Numbered from the stretch's first letter, positions 13,132 to 23,512 are shown. The stretch: 64,000 nucleotides of DNA from Protula sp. h YS-2021 (GCA_949752745.1 OX457025.1:48473601-48537600), one strand, 5' to 3'. Numbers and translations: made by a program. Notes: generated from the letters alone by a model not told the origin.

Positions 13132-16100
13132 TATATGTAGTGACGTTGTCAAGGCAGGTTATTTTTCGATTTCGTAAAAAATGTGAAAATTTCGATGTTT
13201 TTACATTTTTTGGACTTTATTATTATTATTATGTATTTCTTAAATAGCGCAAACACCCATTGATCTATGCGCTGTACATACTAAATATAACAATAAAATA
13301 AAATATAAATTAAAATAAAAGGAAACAAGAACATGTACAATACAATTAATGACCAGTGACTAATAGTGTATGCTTGTTTAAAAAGATAAAATTTTAGTTT
13401 TGATTTAAAAACAGCTAACGATGTGGCTTCTTGTATGTGGCGTGGAAGATTGTTCCAGATTTTTGGTGCTGCTGCGTGAAATGATCTGTCACCACCGTAA
13501 TTTAGTCGGAGTTTGCGGTACTTGAAGTGTTCGCGCCTCACTTGAACGAAGTCTTTGAGATTAATCTCAAGACAATAAAGCCTTGAGACATTTCGGCGCC
13601 ATTAATGAAGGCATTTGTATGTCAACACAGTTATCTTGAAGCATATGCGTTGTCGTACTGGAAGCCAATGGAGATCGACGAGCGCGGGAGTAATATAATC
13701 GCAGTGACCAATATCGCATATGAGGCGAGCTGCCATGTTTTGAACACGTTGCAACTTATCGATCCAGTACTCTGGTATGGCGAAAGATAACGAGTTTGCG
13801 TAGTCGAGGCGAGAGATTACAAAGGCTTGGACTAAGGGATGAAGGGCCGATCTGGTAACATATTTCCGTAACTTTTTTAGCATGTGGATGTTTTTGTAAC
13901 AGGTTCTTACAATACTATTGTCTTGTGATTTCATCTTCAGATCTGAATCAATAAACACACCCAAATTTTTCACTGTTGACTTTTTGTTACCCCAATGCTA
14001 TCCAATGCACTAAATGTCACTTTCTTTAACTGATGCGGGGTCCCAATCAAAATGACTTCCGTTTTGTCACTATTAAGTTTGAGTTTGTTGGCGTTCATCC
14101 ACTTTGAGACTTTGGTTATGCAGTTTTCAATAGCAGGCTTCGCTTGTAGTTGCTGTTCGAGGGAAGATACATTCATAGATTTTTGAATTTGTGTGTCATC
14201 TGCAAAAAGATGGTACGAAATCGACATCATCAATATGATAAATCCTAGTTCTCGTGTGTATGAAGTATAGGCATATGGACTTAGTCCTGATCCTTGTGGA
14301 ACGTCGGTTAAAAGCATTCGCGCCTTTGACAGAGATTGCTCCATTTCGACACGTTGACAATGATTTACTAGGTAAGATGTAAACCATCTCAGTGCAGTCC
14401 CCTCTATACTGAATGATGAGTGTAATCTATCCAGCAGTATATTATGATTCACTTTGTCAAATGCTGCACTTAGATCTAATAATCTTAAAATTGATACCTT
14501 CGGACTGTCCATACTCGTGAGCAATTCGTCAAATAATTTCAGTAGTCCAATCTCTGTAGAATGTCTCTTTCTATATGCCGATTGATATAGGTCTATTAGG
14601 TTGTTATTCAAACAATGGTCATTTAGTTGCTTTAATACGACCCGTTCTAACGCTTTGCTCAAAAATGAAAGATTTGACACTGGACGGTAATTTGACAATG
14701 ATGTTCCACCATTTTGCTTTTTCATTAGTGGGGTGATTATTGCCTCTTTGAATGATGACGGAACGATTCCGTCACTGATATTAAATATTGCTATAATAAC
14801 AGGTACAACCTCATCAAGGCACATCTTCAATAGCGACGTCGGAATAGGGTCTAAGAGAAGGTCTTATCAGGTGAGTTCCTTATAACTGCGCGGGTCATAT
14901 CATTTGTGATTTTTTTCGAATTCGAAAGGAGCAATCAAGTGTAGAGGCATGTTGACTTTCTAATTATCCGGTGTGAATTCCATATTAATCTTTGATATCT
15001 TGTCTTCAAAATCACCGGCAAGCTTCTCCGGTGACTCGTGTTCAGCAAGTTGAACTTCAGAAGTCTTGTTACATATGCGTTTAAATATTCGGAAAAGTTC
15101 CCTTTGATTTCCATAGTTATCATTTACCAGGCATTGAAAATATTGCGACTTCTTGCTGTTCAGTAAGGAATTGAAGGCTGCTCGCCGTTCTAAAAAGTTT
15201 GCAAGATCACTTTGTTTCTTAGAACGCTTCCAGTGCCGTTCTAAACGTCTTTTTATCTGTCTCAGTTTGTGTATTTCTGTTTCATACCATGGATTGGCTG
15301 GTCTTATGCGGGTGGTCTTTTTCTTCACAGGAGCATGTTGATTGAGAGAAGTCTTTAACAGATTATTAAACCCACCAACAAGCTCATCAATGGAGTTTTC
15401 TTCTGATTGGAGAAGGCTATCACATGATATTTTTACGTCATATTTAAATTTTTCCAGGAACTGTTTTTAGGCAGGGAGAAAAATGTCTGAGCAGCGAAGT
15501 GATCACTAAATAAAAAAGGCGTTGTTGGTGTCGACACTAGGTTGTCGTCATCACGAGTCAAAGTGAGGTCAATGGTATGTCCAGCAGTATGTGTGGGTGC
15601 ACTGACGTATTGTCTCAAGGAAAATACATCACAGACATCCTTAAAATCCTTGGCAAAAGCATCGTCATTGTCATGATAAAATGACCACAAACAACCAAAC
15701 GATCACACTTTACCAGTGCGTCCCCCAGGCACTGTGTAAACTCTTTAATAAATGTGGTTCTTTGACTATTCGGGGGCCTATAGACAACCATAAGAGTCGT
15801 TGGGTTAGGCTTAGATGGGATCAGGACGTTGCACACATCAAAGGTATCGAATAGTACCTCGGTTTGCTTAGAAGGCTTGAGCGATGATTTTGCCACCACG
15901 GCTACTCCCCGCCTCTGCCATCTTTGCGCGGTTGCAAGTGTGTACCCGAACACTCGCGTAACGTCGGGCCGACGTCGGAACGGTATAAACCAGGTCGGAA
16001 AACGTCGGCATCGGCTTCGATGCATCGGTAATGCATCGGTTATAGGTTGGCAATAGTCGAATTTCCATTTTTTTTCTCATTCGTCGGAAGTTCATCGGTT

Positions 16101-16889
16101 ACCGACGTTGGCCCGATGATTATGTTCCTCAGTTTAATAGATGCTGGCAAATATACATCGGGCCGACATCTTTTTCCGACGAACTTCCGACCAATTGGGA
16201 ATTTTTTTTGCTAAAAATATTATATTCATATATTACACGTATTTCTCAATGCATATAATATACATATATTTTTATGCATTGGTTATACGTTGGAAATAGA
16301 TTAACTTCCGACCAATGGTAAAAAAAAAATGAAACGGATATTGCATACGTATATTCGATGTATTTACTTATACGTACATTATACATATATTTGTATATGT
16401 TGGTCCAACGTCTGACATAGACGTACTTCCGACGGAACAAAACTTAATTGTTTTTGAAAAAGATATTACTGATGTATAACCGACTGATTACAATAATCGT
16501 ATAATATACAAATATATCACTGCATCGGCTATACGTCGGAAATATACCGAATTCCGACGAAAACTAATTTTTTTATTTGAGATATTACAAGCATGTAATA
16601 TGCGTATAAAAATATACGTATATTATACATATAGTTATATTTGTCGGTGAAACGTCGGAAATTTACCGATTTCCAATGGATCTCAAATATATCACTACAT
16701 CGGCTATACGTCGGAAATATACCGAATTCCGACGAAAACTAATGATTTTATTTGAGATATTACAAGCATGTAATATGCGTATAAAAATATACGCATATTA
16801 TACATATAGTTATATTTGTCGGTGAAACGTCGGAAATATACCGATTTCCAATGGATCTCTAAATTTGTGTGTTTCACGCATAACTTGAA

Positions 16890-17136
16890 ATGAAAACTAT
16901 ATATATATAGATATATATAGATATATATAGATATAGATAGATATATATAGATATAGATAGATATAGATATATAGATATAGATAGATATAGATATATATAG
17001 ATATATATATATAGATATAGATATATATAGATATATATAGATATAGATATATATAAATATATATAGATATAGATATATATAGATATATATAGATATATAT
17101 TTTTATATATAGATATATATAGATATATATATATAT

Positions 17137-17214
<78 letters not shown>

Positions 17215-17215
17215 C
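16890..17215. repeat. (TA)n / ATATAG microsatellite
   Basis: The sequence is an imperfect ATATATAG array turning into uninterrupted TA repeats toward 17215. Minus-strand open frames through it would encode only Ile/Tyr repeats and are not genes. Confidence 0.9.
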
Positions 17216-17538
17216 GTTGTGTACGAGTGCTCCACATATTCCACAGCGTCGGAAAAAAGATGCCGATATTGCCAACGCGTATTATACGTATTTTTTAAAC
17301 GTCTATAAAACGCATATTTTCCGATGTATAAACGACGTCGGAAATACATCGGAAAAAAGATGCCAATATTGCAATCGTATATTATACGTATTTTTTATAC
17401 GTCTATAAAACGCATATTTTCCGATGCTTATTCGGCGTCGGAAATTTATCGATTGACGTTTTGTAGGGGACATTATGAAGAATCAATAGTGGTGCATTAT
17501 GAATATACTTGAAAATTATCATTTGCCTCAATAAACTA

Positions 17539-17609
17539 GCCCCAACCGCCGTGGAGTAGAGGTATGTTCCGCGCCTAGGATGCAAGAGGTCCCCGGTTCA
17601 AACCCGAGT
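17539..17609 (+). other. tRNA-like segment with pol III A and B boxes (pseudo-tRNA or SINE head)
   Basis: A B-box-like GGTTCAAACCC lies at 17595-17605 and an A-box-like TGGAGTAGAGG at 17552-17562, 43 nt apart, the spacing of a tRNA. The acceptor ends do not pair and the anticodon stem is poor, so this looks like a tRNA-derived relic rather than a working tRNA gene. Confidence 0.4.
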
Positions 17610-19020
17610 AAGTACTAGTGTTCAGTTGCGATATATAGATATGCTATGTTGTATATTAATATGCTATGGTATATGTATGAATATGTGAATTATGAATGGT
17701 TGGTAAAGGTTCAATGGGTCAGTTAAGGTTAGAAACAATTTTTTTACGTATAAAAATCATCGGAAGTTCGTCGGAAATGCATCGGAATATAAACGTATAA
17801 CCGACGTATAGCCGACGGTTGGTATCCGACGTCGAAAAATTTGTAGGGATATTTCCGACGGTGGCCCGACGTATTAAAGATATATCGGCCCGATGTATAT
17901 CCGATGTACGAAGCCGCTATATCTATTATGCGTCGGGCCATAGTTAATCCTATGTGCAACCGATACATCGGCCGACGAAGTTGCCGATATTGCCGATCTA
18001 GTATAGATGTATTTTAGACGTTACGCGAGTGTTCGGGTAACGTACCCCATTGGGGCTATAAGATCGTAACTTAGTCATTTTGTGGAGTGATCCAGGTCTC
18101 GGTGATAGCCAATATATCAACTGATTGTGTAACTATTAGATCGCAGATCCTGTTGAATTTGTTACACACTGATTGAGAGTTAATCAGGACTAGTTTCTTG
18201 TGTGATCTGGCAAATTTACGTCTGTATGTGAGCGTGGAATAGGAATAAAATTGCGGAAGCAAACAGCTGATCGTTGTACCTGTTTGTATACTCGTGGTCT
18301 TGACAGCAAAGTTATTGATTTGAGGTCTCCGCTGTATAGTGGGCTTAGGTATTTTATGGCTGACTAATTGATATCCTTGATCAATATTCCTCATGAAAAA
18401 AAACGTTCAGTACAGTGCGTCCTGTTTTATGAACTCTTCCTATGTTTCGCATACTTTTCGATTTTTCACTTATTTATTTTAAAAACTCAATTGAATGATT
18501 TTGCAATAATCCACGTCATTTACGAAATCCAAAGATATAAACTTTAGTAGGCTCCGTCATTTAGAACCTTTACAAAATTATAAAAATATACTTTGCACAG
18601 AAAACACGTCTACCACATACGGCTTACATACATGGTCGTTTTTGTATCAATTTTGTTCGCTCGATATCTCTGTAATTTTGAACGGAAGCAAACCAAACTT
18701 TACAGACAGAAAGAGTATATAGTGAAATTGTGCGATGGCAGGTTATTGTCCTGCATGTATGGTCGGGATATAGTTATGAACTTGTCTGTCTGTCCGCACT
18801 TTTATTCGCGCGATATCTTATATTGTAGGCATAAAAAGACCATCTCTTGTAGATGTGCAGCGTCAGGATATTTTTGAAAAATATTAAAAAAGGAAGAATT
18901 GGTGCAAGGTTGAAAAATATGCTGGTATGAACTTTTCTTTAGGCAAAATGTAGAAGGTTTTTTTAATGTTTCCCAATGTACAATCTTATACTTTTCACTA
19001 AGATGTCCTGTTACACGGGG

Positions 19021-20015
19021 GTGCCTGCCTCACCAAGGCTCTAGTTACTTACTTTCTTTGAGTGTTCGTGGCAAAGTTTATGGCAAAAAATCAGCAAACG
19101 AGGTGTGGCCGAGAACATAACTAAAGCGATATGTGTGTTAGAGTGTCCGGAATAGTGAGATGCTGTTTTCATATTGTCTCTGTCACGTGAGATTAGGGAT
19201 AAATTTAGGAGTCAAAATTCAACAAATGTGTGCAACTGGTTTTTATGAAATTGTCTTTTATCATATGTTTCAATATGTACATATTTAAACGCACCAATCG
19301 GTTTTGCTTCTAGCTTCATTCACTGCTAAATTAGATAAGGATAAGGCAACAAAATGAACCTGACGCGCGGCACCCCACTATTTAAAACACGTTTAAAGGT
19401 CACAAAAATCCAAGTTATGTAATGTTGCTTCAATGTTTTATTTATATTATAAGGCTATTAATACTTCCATTGCAATGCTGCATGGAAGGGACTCCCCCAC
19501 AAAAAAACACACACACATATTTAAAACTTGAAAACCCTTATCAAGATATCAGATATTTCGTGCAAGAATTTTACACCTTAACTTGAACCAAAATGAAAAT
19601 AACATTTTCAAATTCATTTTAACATTATTCCTCATTCCGTTCCATTCCGGAAAATTAACGGAAAGAGCTTTTTATATTTTGCGGAACAAAAAAGAAACAT
19701 TCGAAAATTTGTAGATCTCGATAACTGTTAGCGACATATTTCACATTCGTATATTTCAAGATGAATCCTTTTGAAGGAAACAATGTAGTTCTTTGCATAT
19801 TTAGGGACACTTAGCTTTTGAATCCCATATATATATTTTCAATCACATCACATATAAAAACCAGCGTAGGGTTATTTACATTTTGCGCAACGAAACGGAA
19901 CCATTCTAAATTCCTACTTCTCGATAACTTTTAGTCATTTAAATAAAAGATCCTATATTTCTAAGATCAGTACTCCAACTATTTAAAAGGGTGAACGACA
20001 ACAAAATTTTTGATA
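19021..20015. other. AT-rich spacer, no gene seen
   Basis: No open frame, splice-bounded exon or repeat structure that I can support. It ends at the target duplication of Polinton element 1. Confidence 0.5.
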
Positions 20016-20021
20016 GGAAAT
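20016..20021 (+). repeat. Target site duplication GGAAAT, left of element 1
   Basis: GGAAAT here is repeated exactly at 37285-37290 after the right terminal repeat. Six-base duplications are typical of Polinton/Maverick integration. Confidence 0.95.
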
Positions 20022-20051
20022 AGTAGGGTGAAAAGGAGAGTTCCAGCTCAC

Positions 20052-20205
20052 TTGATGACGTCATACTGTCTGGAAGTGACGTCATACTGTCTGGAAGTGA
20101 CGTCATCATGTCTGGACCGGAAGTGTTGTCTGGACCGGAAGTGTTGTCTGGACCGGAAGTGTTGTCTGGACCGGAAGTGCTGTCTGGAGCGGAAGTGATG
20201 ATAAG
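20052..20205 (+). promoter_or_regulatory. CRE and ETS motif array in left repeat, element 1
   Basis: TGACGTCA, the CREB/ATF site, occurs three times here and twice more near 20240-20260. CCGGAAGT, an ETS/GABP-type core, occurs four times, within 18 bp tandem units. Whether they act as promoter/enhancer sites or as replication or integration signals is open. Confidence 0.55.
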
Positions 20206-20398
20206 CGTTAGGATAGGCGCGACCATCCATGACGTGATAATGACGTCATGATGACGTCATACTGTCTGGAGCGAAAGTCTGGAGCGAAAGTCTGGAGCGA
20301 AAGTTGCTTGATAGTGTTGGCCGAGTCAATCATCATGAAGCCAACGAACTCCACCTGTCAATCAGTGTAACCATGGCAACAGACCCTAAAAAGCCATG

Positions 20399-20990
20399 AC
20401 CCCCCCCCCCCTCGAAATTGTAATTTTTGCATATTTATCCGTTTCAGACGATTCTGAACATTTTTCATTTTTTGGGTCGACCGACCCCCCCCCCCCCCTC
20501 GAAATTGTGATTTTTGCATATTTATCCGTTTCAGACGATTCTGAACATTTTTCATTTTTTGGGTCGACCGACCCCCCCCCCCCCCCCCCTCGAAATTGAA
20601 ATTTACTCATATTTATCCGTTTCAGACGATTCTGAACATTTTTCATTTTTTGGGTCGACCGACCCCCCCCCCCCCTCGAAATTGTGATTTTTGCATATTT
20701 ATCCGTTTCAGACGATTCTGAACATTTTTCATTTTTTGGGTCGACCGACCCCCCCCCCCCCTCGAAATTGTGATTTTTGCATATTTATCCGTTTCAGACG
20801 ATTCTGAACATTTTTCATTTTTTTTGGGTCGACCGACCCCCCCCCCCCCCTCGAAATTGTGATTTTTGCATATTTATCCGTTTCAGACGATTCTGAACAT
20901 TTTTCTTTTTTTTTTTGGGTCGACCACCCCCCCCCCCCCTCCTCGAAATTGTGATTTTTGCATATTTATCCGTTTCAGACGATTCTGAAC
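20399..20990 (+). repeat. Seven-copy C-tract array, element 1 left
   Basis: The unit of about 70-90 bp is a C tract of roughly 9-17 bases, TCGAAATTGTGATTTTTGCA, TATTTATCCGTTTCAGACG, ATTCTGAACATTTTTCATTT and GGGTCGACCGA. Copies differ mainly in C-tract length. The same array is inverted at 36310-36906. Open frames running through it are repeat artefacts. Confidence 0.92.
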
Positions 20991-21135
20991 TCAGCAGTAC
21001 AACTGTAAGTGAGACATTCATATACATAAGTAAAATTCTGCTGAGTCAGCAATTTTTGAACAAAGTTACACACCATATTTTGATTACATGGAAGTAGTAT
21101 AAAAGCATGAGTGAAACATGTCAACTAGTCAACTA
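20991..21135 (+). promoter_or_regulatory. Inverted promoter block, element 1 left, with TATA box
   Basis: This block is repeated inverted at about 35165-35320 upstream of PolB. It contains TGCTGAGTCAGCA-like sequence and TATAAAAG at 21098-21105, followed by GAGTGAAACATG. The same TATAAAAG..GAGTGAA context precedes PolB, so both outer genes share a promoter module. Confidence 0.65.
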
Positions 21136-21168
21136 GTAAAACATTGTGTGACGAGAAAAGACTTCACA

Positions 21169-21633
21169 ATGTCAGCATTACTTCTTGACAGATGTATGAC
21201 TATGGACGACGTCTTCAAAGTGAATTATACTAACTATGTGTTTTCAAAGCTTCCTACTTTTGAATGGGATTGGATGCAGCAAGTGAATTTACATCTGCAT
21301 TGGGAAGCTGTCGGAAAGACTATTCCAAGTGATTTCATCGACTCGTTTCTACGTGACTGTGAAGATCTACATATACTATCAACTTATGACATTGATTTAA
21401 CATTTATCATATCAACTTATGACATTGATTCAGCCTTTATCAACGTGAATACAATTTGGGCAGTGGAGCTCATGTTAGTTGTAGCTGCAAGAATCATTTT
21501 ACTTTATGATGATGATGTTCCATTGACGACGAATGTATCAGACCTTGTTCGGTTCAACCATGGACGAGTTGAAGTGAATTCAAAGCTTTGCAAGAAGTTT
21601 GAAAAGCTTGATTCAGCAGACAGTTGGGTATAA
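21169..21633 (+). CDS. Left-end protein A, unknown function (element 1)
   Basis: It encodes 154 residues from the ATG at 21169. An in-frame ATG also exists at 21118, but only 13 nt separate it from the TATA box (21098-21105), so transcripts should start downstream of it. The protein is acidic with no motif I recognise; it has HWEAVGKTIP and NTIWAVELMLVVAARIIL, a likely buried helix. An 11-residue tandem duplication (STYDIDLTFII / STYDIDSAFIN, 33 bp period from 21379) is absent from the element 2 copy. The stop codon overlaps the TATA box of the next gene. Confidence 0.6.
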   Translation: MSALLLDRCMTMDDVFKVNYTNYVFSKLPTFEWDWMQQVNLHLHWEAVGKTIPSDFIDSFLRDCEDLHILSTYDIDLTFIISTYDIDSAFINVNTIWAVELMLVVAARIILLYDDDVPLTTNVSDLVRFNHGRVEVNSKLCKKFEKLDSADSWV

Positions 21634-21637
21634 AAGG
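21629..21637 (+). promoter_or_regulatory. TATA box of the PC4/zinc gene, element 1
   Basis: TATAAAAGG is followed by GAGTGAACTCAGCAGAGTGAA. The ATG at 21714 lies 85 nt downstream. The box overlaps the TAA of the preceding gene. It is conserved in element 2 at 41734. Confidence 0.7.
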
Positions 21638-21713
21638 GAGTGAACTCAGCAGAGTGAAGTCATTTCTCAGCAGACAGTTGGAGGGAGTGGATCATCAATA
21701 CATTGTTGCAGCC

Positions 21714-22361
21714 ATGGAAAACAAGACAAGCAACGCAGCGCAGCGCAGCAGCAGCTTTAAAATTAGTGCTAACTTAACCATTACTGTAGAGCATGGAGAA
21801 TATGGGCCATTTCTACGCATCACACGTGGAGAGAGATGGTGTGCTTATTCACCATCTTTGTGGAAGATTGTGTGCCAGAGCTTGAAAAATTTACGCGACA
21901 TTGGCTTCAAACTATACTTAACGCAAACGAAGTGGCTTGAAGTCATTTCATACTTGGATATGCGTTATGTGAGTTTTGTGCGCACGTCACGGTTTGAAGG
22001 GAAAGAATACACACATCACATCAACATGAATGATGGTGAATGGGAGACACTGCTTCAGGAGATGGACAACATCAACTCAGCCCTATCACCATGTGAGGAA
22101 TGTCATGACAAGAAAACGATCATCAAGCTGCAAAAGGATGGTCGGATGAAGGTGTCAAAGCTATCCAAGAAAAGGCTGACTGAAGTTCAGTTGGAGAACA
22201 TGAACGTACAAAATCAACTTGGACTTACCTGCGACTATTGTGGTGCTTGTGGATATGTGGAAGATTATCATTGCCACTGCCACAAGTATAATTGCAAGTT
22301 GTGTGAACCAAACAACTTCTGCGGCAAGTGTGGAGTACTTAAAGTCAGTGAAGCAAAGTAA
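21714..22361 (+). CDS. Two-lobed PC4/whirly-like domain plus zinc cluster protein (element 1)
   Basis: 215 residues from the first ATG after the TATA box. The N-terminal half has two strand-rich lobes each closed by a W-containing helix: LTITVEHGEYGPFLRITRGE ... SLWKIVCQSL, then GFKLYLTQTKWLEV ... DMRYVSFVRTS ... DGEWETLLQEM. This resembles the leftward PC4-like genes of the same element and, at low identity, the ssDNA-binding PC4 fold. The C-terminal half is Cys/His-rich (CEEC, CDYCGAC, HCHCHKYNCKLC, FCGKCG), likely binding two or more zinc ions. I infer a nucleic-acid-binding role in replication or transcription. The fold call is mine, from pattern only. Confidence 0.6.
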   Translation: MENKTSNAAQRSSSFKISANLTITVEHGEYGPFLRITRGERWCAYSPSLWKIVCQSLKNLRDIGFKLYLTQTKWLEVISYLDMRYVSFVRTSRFEGKEYTHHINMNDGEWETLLQEMDNINSALSPCEECHDKKTIIKLQKDGRMKVSKLSKKRLTEVQLENMNVQNQLGLTCDYCGACGYVEDYHCHCHKYNCKLCEPNNFCGKCGVLKVSEAK

Positions 22362-22385
22362 AAGCCCACAAGACACTGAAACAAG

Positions 22386-22889
22386 ATGGACGCATGTTTT
22401 AAAAATGCTTATATTGACTTGATGATTGCTAAACTTGCTTGCTGTGGCACTCCAGACTATCAACTTTATCATTTGGATGCTTTTTGGGATGTTGTACATC
22501 ATAGTCTTGATGTGATTGAACTGCATTCAAGATTTCTTGGAGAATGTCATAAAATTGGAATAGAAGAAGATCCTGACTTTGACTTTGATTCTGCACTTTA
22601 TTCTGCTCGTACTGATGTTGAAGTATATTTCACCGTAGTGGATCATTTGAGAGATTGTTGTAAAGAAGAAGAGGAAACCGAGCAGCTTTATCAGGTAACT
22701 TTAAAGATATAAAAACCTTTTTAATCATCTTTGTAACAACATAGTGAATTGATAACAATGTTTTTCTTACTAGCAAATTAAGTTTTATGTGAGTGGTTTC
22801 AACGTAAACAAAGAAAGAACATGATAGAAGAGGCAGCAACTATATTAAAATATATTTTATTACAGGAAGAAACCGATATGTCAGAATAA
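22386..22889 (+). CDS. Small acidic protein B, spliced (element 1)
   Basis: Exon 1 is 22386-22694 and exon 2 is 22866-22889, with a 171 bp GT-AG intron (CAG|GTAACT ... TTTATTACAG|GAAGAA). The junction is phase 0 and gives 110 residues; reading through would add only five residues before a stop. Element 2 keeps the same intron with a better donor (GTAAGT), which supports it. The protein is acidic and helical (YIDLMIAKLACCGTPDYQLY), with no known domain. Element 2 has a paralogue at 43483-43749 that is missing here. Exon 2 ends 15 nt before the NADAR start, so the acceptor may also serve NADAR transcripts. Confidence 0.6.
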
Positions 22890-22904
22890 AGAAGCAAAGT
22901 CAAC

Positions 22905-23342
22905 ATGAAGAATCTTGTGCTATTCAGCGGTCATAAGGACGTTCTTTCAAACATGTTTCCAACACGACTTGAAAAGTATGGACATATGTTCAACTCAAGT
23001 GAAGCTTTGTATCAATATGAGAAAGCAGTGTTTCATCACCGTCAAGATATTGCTTCAGCCATTGCTTCATGTAGAAATGGATATGAAGCAAAACGTATTG
23101 CTAAAGTGATAAAGCCATGTCCGTTATGGCATACAGTGAAGAGAAGCAAAATGCAAGATGTTTTACAAGTCAAATGGAATCAGTGTGTATTGTTTCGCAA
23201 CAAGTTGAAAGAATGTAAAGACAAAACTTTAGTTGAAGCAACGTATGATCATTGGTGGGGAGCTGGTGTGAAACAAGTGTCATCTGGATATCCTGGTCAG
23301 AATATTATGGGAAAGTTGTTAGAACTGTTGTGTGAGACTTGA
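22905..23342 (+). CDS. NADAR-domain protein (YbiA/DUF1768-like) (element 1)
   Basis: 145 residues, the size of a single NADAR domain. Family signatures read in order are FSGHKDVLSNMFPTRLE (residues 7-23), FNSSEALYQYEKAVFHH (29-45), an AK-containing helix, LVEATYDHWWGAG (near 110-122) and GQNIMGKLLELL near the end. NADAR proteins are N-glycosidases acting on ADP-ribose-type substrates, and some remove ADP-ribose from guanine in DNA. A role in reversing host or rival ADP-ribosylation of the element's DNA is an inference. Element 2 encodes an intact, nearly identical copy, so it is under constraint. Confidence 0.82.
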   Translation: MKNLVLFSGHKDVLSNMFPTRLEKYGHMFNSSEALYQYEKAVFHHRQDIASAIASCRNGYEAKRIAKVIKPCPLWHTVKRSKMQDVLQVKWNQCVLFRNKLKECKDKTLVEATYDHWWGAGVKQVSSGYPGQNIMGKLLELLCET

Positions 23343-23383
23343 TGTGCAGACGTGTGAACATGGAGAAGTGTGTTAAGTGAACT

Positions 23384-23495
23384 TGACAGACTTGTGCTAC
23401 ATTGCCGGAGCAGCATAACCTGCTAAACCTGACAGACTTGTGCTACATTGCCGGAGCAGCATAACTTGCTAAACCTGACAGACTTGTGCTGCAAG
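23384..23495 (+). repeat. 46 bp tandem repeat, 2.4 copies
   Basis: TGACAGACTTGTGCTACATT begins at 23384 and 23430, with a partial third unit from 23476. It occupies the place where element 2 carries the protein B paralogue (43483-43749), so it marks where element 1 lost that gene. Confidence 0.8.
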
Positions 23496-23512
23496 ACTCA
23501 CAAGACTGCATA

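Larger units (their letters stand above)
15945..18037. mobile_element. 2.1 kb inverted-repeat element inside the retrotransposon
   Basis: The ends are CCCGAACACTCGCGTAACGT and the inverse GTTACGCGAGTGTTCGGG. TA flanks both sides (15943-15944 and 18038-18039), consistent with a TA duplication. The interior is packed with CGTCGGAA and TTCCGACG motifs in both orientations, ATACGTAT-type steps, a long ATAG/TA microsatellite (16890-17215), and a tRNA-like segment. No transposase is visible. The insertion cuts the endonuclease region of the retrotransposon. Confidence 0.7.
13217..18600 (-). pseudogene. Decayed CR1/L2-like non-LTR retrotransposon with insertion
   Basis: Read on the minus strand, the apurinic-type endonuclease begins near 18394 (VDILAITETWI) and resumes from 15944 to about 15433 after an inserted element at 15945-18037. 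A linker follows (15328-14960), then the reverse transcriptase (14830-13970; NYRPVSNLSFLSK, LDLSAAFDKVNH, VPQGSGLSP, FADDTQ), and the C-terminal segment (13973-13602 and 13541-13281; APKIWNNLP). The frame is cut by several frameshifts and stops. The 3' end is an (AAT)n tail at 13217-13232, as CR1/L2-type elements often have. The FADD in place of YADD at the catalytic box is within family variation. The 5' border is uncertain. It is inserted into the older CCCCGTGTAA repeat. Confidence 0.85.
11756..19020. mobile_element. Outer shell of a nested transposon stack, CCCCGTGTAA ends
   Basis: CCCCGTGTAA at 11756-11765 is mirrored by TTACACGGGG at 19011-19020. Inside lie tandem units of about 340 bp starting near 11752 and 12092 that contain GGAGGGATATAGTTATGAA, runs of GTCCGTCC/GTCTGTC, and TTTTGTTCGCGCGATATCTC. 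Parts of the same unit reappear at 13134-13216 and 18625-18850. The copy is split by the MITE at 12398-13131 and by the retrotransposon at 13217 to about 18600. It is non-coding and its class is unknown. Confidence 0.55.
20022..20990 (+). repeat. Left terminal inverted repeat, element 1
   Basis: It pairs with 36296-37284. Its outer part has tandem CTGTCTGGACCGGAAGTG units and several TGACGTCA motifs (20052-20270); the inner part is a seven-copy array with C tracts. Repeat-number differences make the two sides slightly unequal in length. Confidence 0.9.

Noticed and set aside
16874..17349. Long minus-strand open frames rich in Ile and Tyr
   Set aside because: They are translations of the TA/ATAG microsatellite; no start context or homology.
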